From NCBI GenBank assembly GCA_905116865.2, contig CAJHNH020006634.1, positions 1 to 64,000 of the forward strand: a DNA stretch of 64,000 nt, written 5' to 3'. Position 1 is the stretch's first letter; the number at the start of each line of letters is the position of its first letter. Of this stretch, positions 57,131-64,000 are shown piece by piece. The position numbers were made by a program, and so were the translations under genes. The notes beneath the pieces were generated by a model. It had not been told where the DNA came from and did not search any database. It was given only the letters and a program-made list of their open reading frames with translations. The DNA is from Candidula unifasciata (taxonomy: Eukaryota; Mollusca; Gastropoda; Stylommatophora; Geomitridae).

Positions 57131-57365
57131 ATACTACTCTCTTACGCATCCCAGATTTACTCTAATGGCTCTATTCTGTATGCATACAAGTTTCATCAGC
57201 TGATTCTCTGATATGGTGAGCATTTCAAGCCTTCTTTTGTGCTCTACTAGCCCTATCATGTAGAACCTCCCGTGGCTGCTTCTATGAAATTGTTCCTTTC
57301 CAAGCGAACCTGTAAAAATTGCAGATCCCAGTAGATAGAGTTTGTTATCTTCTTGGTCAGCCATA
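57131..57365 (-). mobile_element. Possible LINE thumb-region fragment
   Basis: The minus-strand frame reads VCIQNRAIRVNLGCVRE at its end, similar to the LQNRAIRxILG stretch in several LINE RTs. The remainder (MADQEDNKLYLLGSAIF) is not recognised. Weak. Confidence 0.35.
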
Positions 57366-57700
57366 TTCGCAACCTTCTAAAACACATTTTATTAAAACCA
57401 CTTCTAAACTGTCTCTAAGTTTGCTTATAAAATTACTTTTAAAATAAATGTTAAATATAACGGATAATATTTGAAAATCACATCAAAGGGAGAGAGACAG
57501 AGAGTGTGTGAGAAAGATGTGTGTATGTGAAAGAGAGACAGTGTGTGAGAAAGATATGTGAGTGTAAGAGATACATATTGAATCAAATAATTATAAAATC
57601 TATGGTACAGAAAGTAAATATTAGTGATCTACAACAAAAACTTGTAGAATCAACAGAATGTGACCATGTACAAAATGAAAAGTACAGGAACCCACGAATG
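57366..57700 (-). other. NUSAP1 3' untranslated region and flank
   Basis: Downstream of the stop codon at 57703. A possible AATAAAA polyadenylation signal lies on the minus strand at about 57386-57392. A simple GA/TG-rich patch is at 57486-57570. Confidence 0.4.
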
Positions 57701-57702
57701 CT

Positions 57703-57787
57703 TTAAGCTAGGAGGCCTCGTCTTTTCATCATGTCGATATACTTCTGGTTATTTCGTCTGTCCACCTGCTGAACTCGTCTGACATCT
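57703..57787 (-). CDS. NUSAP1: NUSAP1 terminal exon
   Basis: 85 nt after a TTCTTCCCACAG acceptor, completing a Lys codon and reading DVRRVQQVDRRNNQKYIDMM and KRRGLLA, then TAA. Shorter than the vertebrate C-terminal helix. Confidence 0.78.
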
Positions 57788-60700
57788 CTGTGGGAAGAAC
57801 ATTAAACAAACTTTAAAGCCACAGAGACAATGCCTGTATCCACAACTGACATCTGTATCAGTACAGGGTGGGCCATATAGATGGAACATTTACATTACTG
57901 CCAGCAATAACTGTTGTGCATGTTTTACATGTAGCTTAACAGGAGGTGTAAGGATGGGAGTTACTGTTACACATTTCTTTCATTGCCCACTACTATCAAT
58001 GAACTGACAAATAATATCAAAAGGCAGATAGCGGCCATCCCAGCCGAACAGCCTATGCTGAATATGACTGTTAGAGCCAAAGAATGTTCTCGTCAAGGTG
58101 GTGTCAATCTTCAAACACTGAACAAACAACTCAAGTCCTTTAGCAGTGTTTTCCATATATTTGGTAACAAATGTTGCTTCCTACATGCTCCACATATGTA
58201 TTTGAAATCTGCCTTATCAATATGGCCCACCCTGTGTTTGGAAGCCTCGTACAATGCATATTATCAAATAATATTTTATTTAAAGTGCAATGGCAATCTA
58301 TCGAAGTAAACAAAAAAATGTTGGAGTTCTGCAAAAACCCGTAAAGGATATGTAACTTTACATACCTTAAAGTCTGCTAACTCAATGGGTCAATTAAATG
58401 TCTAAGATTTATCTATGGTGAAATACATGGAAAATTTGCTGTGATCTAGTGATTCATTTTATAAAACTTCAATAATAAATACATCATTAAACATACCATG
58501 AATGCCAAGCTTAATTACTATTTGAACTGAACATGCTATGAGACATACCTCCATGCATACACATATGATGAGAGAGACATAGGAGGGGGAGACAGGGAGA
58601 TGAGAGATACAAAGGAGGGAGATTGCAGACAAGTTTAACCACACGTACACCTCACAGTATGACTGTTTTACCATACAGAAACCTCAGTTTAATAATGTGA
58701 CTATACAGACAGCTCATACTTGAAGCATCTCACTATTTCAATTACCTCACAGTTTAATTACCTGACTAAACATACTCCCAACCTATAAATTATTTTACTA
58801 TACAGACAGTTGAGTTTCAAGAAACAACGTCAAAGCACGCTGGTTACTGCCATAATTGCTCTGTCCTCATCTTCAGCAGCCAGAGAAGACTGCAAACTTC
58901 GATTGTACTAGTAACAGTATGACTGATATCTACACACACACACAGAGACATCCATGCATACTTACACACAGAGACACACACACACAAGGCATAGATGCAT
59001 AGAGACATATATGTACACAGAGACTGACATGCACACACACACATATATATACACATGCACTCTAGCTCATATAAACATTCTTAAATATACCTATACATAC
59101 ACAAACCTCCAAATGGACATAATTACCTATGCACACACTCATACACACAAACACGTCTGTACACATATACATGCAACCAGCCAGTCTATTCCTCAGCAGA
59201 CCTGGGAAAATATTGAAAGAATGCTTACTACCCTGGACCTCTGAATCGATGCGTGCACATTCAAATAAAAATTAAATTTTTCTACACTTTACAACTCACA
59301 AAAAAGTACAGGGAAAACAGTAAAATATCAGACATATAAGGAAGAAGGTACAATAAAAATAGGGCTCTAAATGCCCTAAAAACAACCAATAGGCTTACTT
59401 GGTGTTGACTGGTCTAGTTTTGCTAGCCATAACCTGTCTCGACGGCCTCTCTTGTTTCACAGGGGCTACAACTGCAGTTGGCTGAGGCTTGTTAATGTCC
59501 AGCGGCTGGAGTCGACCAGTGTGTGGCTTCCATGAGAGCGGTTTAGCCAAGCTCGCCTTCAGGTCAAAGGATTTCTTCTGGGAGTTCACAGTTATGTTGT
59601 GTGCAGCATTGTTGCCGGTAAAAATGAATGGAGTGGCTGAAAAAAAAAGACTTTATCATTTGTTTCAATAGTGGGAATTCCCTTTTGGGTACCAGGGCCC
59701 CATGGTGGGGAAAAACAAGAATAGACTCATTGCCTACCCAACAAGCATGTATCAAGAGTCGAATAACTTGGAACTTTCTTCGAAGTCGGAGTACATCTGC
59801 CTGAGCGGCAAGGAACAACCAACTGCACACAAATAAGCCAGTAAAACAGATGTACGTGTAATATTCAGGCCCTGGCATAAAGCCGAAGCCCAAATGGACG
59901 AACAACTAGGACTTTCCACCATAGCTTATAGCCAGTGAACAAAGAATCAGAATTGTGGAAATTTCTTCTGCGCTTGTCCTTAAAATGGTGGTGGAGTTGA
60001 GTTGATTCAAGAAACGACATCACGGCACTCGAGGCATTCCTATAAGCACTCTGTTCTCATCTTCAGCAGCCAGTGAAGAGTTCCAATACGAATGGTGGCA
60101 GTAGCATTCTGATTAAATGTCCGTCTTGCCTTTCGTTTGCCAGAATCTCTCACTGTGGTAAATGGTGATCCAACTGGTCCACCTAACTGTACACGCTCTC
60201 CCACAAGGCACTAATCACGTCTGCCTCATCATAAATCAGAATAGTGGTAGGAACATTGTTGTGGATTATAGCTAAGCTACCAGATCTGCCCAACATATTT
60301 CAGTTCAGTAAAAGTCCTTTAAAAAAACACACACAATTAGTCAACTTATCTGACCTGTTTGTTAGGCAACACCCACTTCACGCCCCCCCCCCCCCCCCCC
60401 CAAACCAAGGAGGCCCCAGAACCCATGCGGGAGAGAATAACACAAGGTCAAAACAAATACTGTACAAACATAAAGACGTCAAACTTACCTCGGTTGCCAG
60501 TCCCTACAGACTTCCTGGCCGATGCTGTTACCGCTGGTTTCCGTGGTGTAGGAGATGCTTCATTTGCTGCAGGAGCTGGTGTTTTTAAGGCAACCGGGGT
60601 TTTGCTAAAATTAAAAGCGATGTTTTTCGTCGAAGTTACAGTAGGAACAAAAGGGTTGACAGCTGCTACTGGTACCTGAAGCCTGGCAACTGGCTTGACA

Positions 60701-63700
60701 ATTTTTGCCTGAAAGACACAAATAGATCAGTTATCTTCTGTCTGCACAAAATGTTTTTATAAATAAATAAACCAAGAACTGACATCACTGCACTTCTTCT
60801 TCTTCTTCTGCGTTCGATATCAGTCATGCTAAACATTGAGTCCCGTCTGGGTCACAAATAGGATTGTGCGTTTAAGGTCGCCACCGGTCCCCCATAGCTT
60901 CTCTTGCAATGTGGCTCCTTTGGGCCAGATCCACAGTCTTTGCTGGGAGAGGTAAGGGCAGTACTGCAGTATGTGTTCAGGGGTTTGTCTTTCTGCTCCA
61001 CAATCACAGGCAGCAGATTCTTTTATGCCTATCCTGTACAAGTGTGCTCGAAGACCACAGTGTCCAGTCCGAAGTCTAAGAATTGATGTTTGTTCTTTCC
61101 TGTTGAGTTTGTTTATGCTGTCACTCTCTGGTGTGTAATCTCCATTCTGCCTTCTCCACTCCCGCTTGAAAGACTGCTTTAGCGCTGTTTTGGTTTCCTT
61201 GTAGCTGTGTGGTGGATGAGGTTGTGGAAGATTACTCCCAGCTTTTGCCAACTCATCTGCTCTCTCATTTCCTTGAATACCACAGTGGGCTGGTATCCAC
61301 TGCAAGATCAGTTCTGCTTCCTTGGAGAGTAAGCCAATGTTGGTCCTTAGATCTGCAATTATTTTGTCTTGTTTTTTGCTTGATAGTGCTTGAAGAACAG
61401 ACAATGAGTCACTAAGTATAACAATTTTGTGCCCTCTGTGTTCTTGAGTGATGAGATGTTGGACTGCAGAGAGGAGGGCAGTTGCCTCAGCTCTGAAGTT
61501 AGTGCAGATGTCACCTGCTGGTAGAGAGAGAGTTTCTGCTCTACTGCTAGGGGGTTTAATGTAAATTCCACAACCCCCCTTTCTGACTGCATCTGTAGCA
61601 GAGCCGTCGGTGAAAACCTGAGTCCAAGTGGTGTTTGGATACTTCTCATCAAGCATAGCAAGAGCCAGGGTTCTCTGTTGTGTCTCCGTCTGGGCATCTT
61701 TTGAAGTGATTCCTGCTACCTTTAGGACTACATTTGCTTTCTCTGGCTTGCTTGTCCATGGTTCTGGCCTAAGTTTTTCGCACAGTGCAACATCTCTTTC
61801 AAGCAGATCTTGGTGCTGTCTGTACAGTTCTCTAGCAAGGCGGTTGGGGCTCTGACGATTCAGTCTGTTTTTTGTTCTCTCTTGAAATTTAAAATGCAGT
61901 GGGTGACTTTGAAGTCTTTTTAATTTCTCATACTGTAAAAGAGTTTTGTATTGTCTTCTGAGTTCGAGTGGTTCAGTATCTGCTATCTTTTCTATTTCTC
62001 TGATGGGGGTGGTTTTCATGGCTCTGAGAACAATCCTTAATCCCATATTCTGAACCTTGTCCAGTTTTCCCATTGTTGTCTTGGCTGCTGCAGCCCATGC
62101 AGTGGAGGCATATTCCATGACTGGCCTGACTGCTCCAGTATATACTTGTTTTAGGATTCTAGAGTTAGCGCCCCATGTGATACCCGCTAATTTTTTCATA
62201 ACTGCAAGCTTCTTGAATGCTTTTCCCTGTACTGCTTCTACATGTGACTTCCAAGTTAGTCGCGAATCAAGTGTAACGCCCAGAAAGGTAGGAGTGTCAG
62301 TCTGTGGAATGAGCTGGTTTTTAATCCAAATTTCGATTTTTTCTTTTTTTTGGGGAGAGAGAGAAAAGTGATGCTGTGCTTTTTGATTTATTTAGCTTTA
62401 GAACCCACTTTTTCGGTCCAGGCTTCTACATTTTTCCACAGTTTTTTGTAACAGATATGAGGCTGTGGTAGTGTATTCGGAGGCTGTCCAAACTGCAAAG
62501 TCATCGGCATGTAGGGTATTAAAAACGTGCTGGTGGCAGGTTGCTGTGATATCATTAATGTAAACCAGGAACAGAGTTGGTGATATAGCACTGCCCTGGG
62601 GAACTCCTTCTCTAAGTTTTGCCAATGTGTCCATCAATTCTGAATCTGGCTCTACGTTGGAAAAGAAAGTCTTTGATCCACTTGTACATGTTGTGCACAA
62701 CTCCTGCCTGTAGCAGTTTTAGTTGTAGGCCTTCTTTCCAAACTGCATCAAAAGCACGAGAGAGGTCAAAAAAGACAGCAAGAACTTTCTTTTTTTCCTG
62801 GAAGGCATAATCACTGCACTGAGAACATTGCCACACGTGCTCCATCCCCTTCTCCAGTAGCTAATGATAAGTCGACATGCTAACAGTATCAATAAATGAG
62901 ATGTTTAACTGGATGGTTAATGGTTTCCCTACCACCCACAGAAGTATGAAAATGACTGGTTCTTACTTTAAAATAATAAATGGGAATATGGTGCTATTCT
63001 ATGTAATGGGGTCAACATCACGACAGGCGCCTTAAACTGCCTCCTGAAAGCTTAAGTTGTCTTTTTTCACATTTACCGGCTGTACTCCAGCAGACAGTTC
63101 TGGATGTTCACTCTTGTTCCTCTGGCAGATGTACTCTGACTTTGAAAGATGCCCTCAATTAGTCGCCTCTTATGACATGCTTGTTAAGGAGCCAGTGGGT
63201 CTATTCTTGTTTTGCCCACAATAGGGTTCCAGAACCCACAGGCGGCTCAGTAGCCATGAGCATTTAGCATCCAAACAGACACATTTACAGAACAATTACT
63301 GCATGTATGCGTCCACTTGGAGGATGTAAGAAACACACACACTTCCATATACATATAATTCAGCATAATAAAAAGTTCAAAAACAGATACAAGATTTTCT
63401 ATACTATGACGTAATATATATATAAATATATTGGAAAGAAAAGGTCAACCAAAGAATGAACGAACGAACACACTTTATTTTTAAAGGGTTAAGAATAGGG
63501 CACGCAGGCCCGTCTGACATTCTGCCCTTCGAGGTCTCCCTCTATTCTTACATCATTTCAGTCACACATCAAGTAATAAACATTATCAAAAACATCACAA
63601 TATTCAGTACAAGCACTGGAATATCTACATTTCTAACTACAATCAACCATAGTTTGAGATGAATGGAGGTGGGTGATACCTGCAGCAATTAACTTCAACG

Positions 63701-64000
63701 GCTCAGAATGCTGAAGAAGAGTTAGATATATAAATATACAGCGCTATATATAAGAGATATATAAATATACAGCGCTATATAATAAAGAGATATATAAATA
63801 TACAGCGCTAGTCTTTTTTGATAAATCAGCATGATAAAAATACAAACTAATGATGTCACAAGGATTACATCACTGCATCATTTGAACATAAGAGAACTAA
63901 CCCCTCGTCTTCTTGTGACAACTGTGGAAGGCCTTTTGGCACTTCCAGTCAACTTGTCCATTCTCTGCTGCTTCCTCTCCAGATAGACATCCAGGGAGTC
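57703..64000 (-). CDS. NUSAP1: NUSAP1, nucleolar and spindle-associated protein 1, 3' half
   Basis: NUSAP1 binds and bundles microtubules near chromosomes during mitosis. Exons seen are 64000-63902 (cut by the window edge), 60708-60489, 59636-59399 and 57787-57703. All have AG/GT borders and compatible phases, giving 213 residues and TAA. The first has DSLDVYLERKQQRM, the conserved S-I/L-D-x-Y-I/L-E-R-K helix. The second is Pro/Lys/Ala-rich (VKPVARLQVPVAAVNPFVP). The third has ATPFIFTGNNAAHN and the family's best signature, KSFDLKASLAKPLSWKPHTG. The fourth is a basic helix ending YIDMMKRRGLLA, comparable to the vertebrate MRRGL end. The N-terminal SAP domain should lie beyond the edge. The identification rests on motif recognition without a search; an extra exon in the 3.2-kb intron cannot be excluded. 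Confidence 0.85.
57800..58820. other. NUSAP1 last intron, no other feature
   Basis: Intronic AT-rich sequence. The 108-residue plus-strand frame at 57983-58309 has no motif and is not called. Confidence 0.4.
58825..58900 (-). mobile_element. LINE family B 3'-end fragment, NUSAP1 intron
   Basis: The minus strand reads TTCTCTGGCTGCTGAAGATG, AGGACAGAGCAATTATGGCA, then GTTTCTTGAAACTCAACTG, the 3' end common to 12040, 18200, 31640 and 60000. Confidence 0.6.
58930..59170. repeat. (CA)n-rich low-complexity region
   Basis: Repeated ACACACACAC, CATACACA and GAGACACACA. Cys/Val- and His/Thr-rich frames across it are by-products. Confidence 0.85.
59399..59636 (-). CDS. NUSAP1: NUSAP1 internal exon with FDLKASL motif
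   Basis: 238 nt after a T-rich TTTTTCAG acceptor, ending AA/GTAAGC. It encodes TPFIFTGNNAAHNITVNSQK, KSFDLKASLAKPLSWKPHTG and RLQPLDINKPQP. FDLKASLxxPLxxxPHxG is the clearest family signature. Confidence 0.88.
59685..59950 (-). repeat. Element A copy, near full length, NUSAP1 intron
   Basis: The minus strand runs GTTCACTGGCTATAAGCTAT, GGTGGAAAGTCCTAGTTGTT, GTCCATTTGGGCTTCGGCTT, TGTTTTACTGGCTTATTTGT, CTCAGGCAGATGTACTCCGA, TCGACTCTTGATACATGCTT, GTTGGGTAGGCAATGAGTCT, ending ACCATGGGGCCCTGGTACCC. It starts about 50 bases from the exon at 59636. Confidence 0.8.
60000..60240 (-). mobile_element. LINE family B C-terminal fragment, NUSAP1 intron
   Basis: The minus-strand registers carry DEADVISALWESVYS, then KARRTFNQNATATIRIGTLH and WLLKMRTECL, with stops between. 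The 3' end GTTTCTTGAATCAACTCAAC matches the other family B copies. Confidence 0.75.
60380..60402 (+). repeat. C tract
   Basis: About 20 consecutive C next to a fragment of Element A's 3' end (AGAACCCATGCGGG) in the NUSAP1 intron. Confidence 0.7.
60489..60708 (-). CDS. NUSAP1: NUSAP1 internal exon, low-complexity linker
   Basis: 220 nt after a GTCTTTCAG acceptor, ending at G/GTAAGT. It encodes AKIVKPVARLQVPVAAV and later TPRKPAVTASARKSVGTGNR, a basic, Pro/Thr-rich segment with TP sites typical of the microtubule-binding linker. Confidence 0.75.
60784..60794 (+). repeat. LINE target-site duplication, left
   Basis: ATCACTGCACT, identical to 62810-62820. It abuts the (GAA)n tail of the minus-strand LINE. 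Confidence 0.8.
60829..62199 (-). CDS. LINE ORF2 C-terminal part: RT thumb, RNase H and Cys/His knuckle
   Basis: A continuous 456-residue frame, the longest in the window. Residues 20-60 hold the thumb (YTGAVRPVMEYASTAWA, KLDKVQNMGLRIVL). RNase H spans roughly 190-320, with the four acidic residues in place: Asp198 in FTDGS, Glu238 in NFRAEA, Asp264 in LSDS and Asp315 in NERADELAK, with WIPAHCGIQGNE before the last. A knuckle CDCGAERQTPEHILQYC lies at about 410. The frame is intact, but upstream RT motifs are in other frames and the endonuclease and ORF1 are absent. It is not a host gene. Confidence 0.85.
   Translation of the reverse strand: MKKLAGITWGANSRILKQVYTGAVRPVMEYASTAWAAAAKTTMGKLDKVQNMGLRIVLRAMKTTPIREIEKIADTEPLELRRQYKTLLQYEKLKRLQSHPLHFKFQERTKNRLNRQSPNRLARELYRQHQDLLERDVALCEKLRPEPWTSKPEKANVVLKVAGITSKDAQTETQQRTLALAMLDEKYPNTTWTQVFTDGSATDAVRKGGCGIYIKPPSSRAETLSLPAGDICTNFRAEATALLSAVQHLITQEHRGHKIVILSDSLSVLQALSSKKQDKIIADLRTNIGLLSKEAELILQWIPAHCGIQGNERADELAKAGSNLPQPHPPHSYKETKTALKQSFKREWRRQNGDYTPESDSINKLNRKEQTSILRLRTGHCGLRAHLYRIGIKESAACDCGAERQTPEHILQYCPYLSQQRLWIWPKGATLQEKLWGTGGDLKRTILFVTQTGLNV
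62398..62809 (-). pseudogene. LINE RT core, frameshifted
   Basis: Two overlapping frames: EKKKVLAVFFDLSRAFDAVW (motif A, with catalytic Asp), then EGVPQGSAISPTLFLVYIND and FNTLHADDFAVWTASEY (motif C, HADD in place of the usual YADD/FADD). At least two frameshifts separate these from the frame at 62199. No full-length RT can be made from this copy. Confidence 0.85.
62810..62820 (+). repeat. LINE target-site duplication, right
   Basis: ATCACTGCACT, identical to 60784-60794, marking the 5' truncation point. Confidence 0.8.
62821..63050. other. NUSAP1 intron, no feature recognised
   Basis: Ordinary intronic sequence. It contains CTCCATCCCCTTCTCCAGTA but no exon-like frame. Confidence 0.35.
63055..63245 (+). 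repeat. Element A copy with internal deletion, NUSAP1 intron
   Basis: The 5' block (ACCGGCTGTACTCCAGCAGA, GTTCTGGATGTTCACTCTTG) joins directly to CTCTGGCAGATGTACTCTGA and the full 3' half: AATTAGTCGCCTCTTATGAC, ATGCTTGTTAAGGAGCCAGT, GGGTCTATTCTTGTTTTGCC and GGGTTCCAGAACCCACAGGC. It gives the best view of the family's 3' end. Confidence 0.8.
63715..63812 (+). repeat. Short AT-rich minisatellite, about 30 bp unit
   Basis: TATATAAATATACAGCGCTA recurs three times with AT-rich linkers. NUSAP1 intron. Confidence 0.85.
63902..64000 (-). CDS. NUSAP1: NUSAP1 exon, partial
   Basis: Open from the window edge to a GGG/GTTAGT donor, phase 0 at its end. Encodes DSLDVYLERKQQRMDKLTGS and AKRPSTVVTRRRG. The exon's acceptor is outside the window. 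Confidence 0.8.

Larger units (their letters stand above)
60795..62809 (-). mobile_element. 5'-truncated LINE with RT remnant and RNase H, I/Nimb-like
   Basis: The copy ends in a (GAA)n tail, is truncated at 62809 and is flanked by the 11-bp duplication ATCACTGCACT. In order on the minus strand it shows DLSRAFDAVWKEGLQLKLLQ (RT), then LREGVPQGSAISPTLFLVYI and HADDFAVW (the catalytic ADD box) in a second frame, a frameshifted stretch, then a long open frame with the RT C-terminus, RNase H and a Cys/His knuckle. The presence of RNase H points to the I/Nimb/Ingi-related clades. It lies in sense orientation inside a NUSAP1 intron. Confidence 0.9.

Noticed and set aside
58844..59244. Cys-rich and His/Thr-rich small proteins
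   Set aside because: By-products of the CA-rich low-complexity region.

Overview
The window is nuclear DNA of an animal, most probably a mollusc such as a marine gastropod. It has no dense operons, it carries spliced genes with GT-AG introns, and it is crowded with non-LTR retrotransposon remnants, tRNA-derived SINEs, hAT-type DNA transposons and many minisatellites. The mollusc assignment is inferred from the overall character and from the divergence of the two recognisable orthologues; no marker gene proves it.

Three host genes are supported, all on the minus strand. (1) A two-exon gene at 21544-23066 encodes a 90-residue protein with an RIIa/Dpy-30-like dimerisation-docking domain, probably ciliary or sperm-related. 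(2) NAA40 (NatD, the histone H4/H2A N-alpha-acetyltransferase) spans 33610-45050 in eight coding exons whose phases all agree. They give 239 residues, close to the human length; only a tiny first exon, expected to encode Met-Gly, was not found. (3) The 3' half of NUSAP1 (nucleolar and spindle-associated protein) runs from the right edge to 57703 in four exons.

Layout. 1-9270 looks like poorly polished sequence with inflated homopolymers and an approximate 4.28-kb duplication, with no supportable gene. 9.3-13.7 kb is AT-rich, with a dispersed repeat, a tRNA-SINE, T30 and C108 tracts. 13693-16768 is a large 32/34-bp minisatellite with an internal 768-bp higher-order duplication. 17-21.4 kb holds dispersed repeats and LINE fragments. 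21.5-23.1 kb is the RIIa-domain gene. 23.2-33 kb is repeats: minisatellites, trinucleotide tracts, SINEs and LINE tails. 33.6-45.1 kb is NAA40, with tandem arrays in four of its introns. 45.2-50 kb holds a SPIN/URR1-like hAT MITE, a foldback element and a 2396-bp hAT transposon with a perfect 8-bp target-site duplication. 50-57.7 kb is mainly decayed LINE sequence. 57.7-64 kb is NUSAP1, whose first visible intron carries a 5'-truncated, RNase H-encoding LINE with a visible 11-bp target-site duplication.

The genes are not functionally linked: NAA40 acetylates histones, NUSAP1 bundles spindle microtubules, and the RIIa protein probably docks in cilia. The most notable material is mobile and repetitive: the SPIN-like MITE, a dispersed family of about 17 copies (here Element A) that has seeded a minisatellite, arrays whose units are multiples of three and stay open as reading frames, and SINEs with different tRNA-like heads on a related body. 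I found no convincing new gene system, and I say so plainly.
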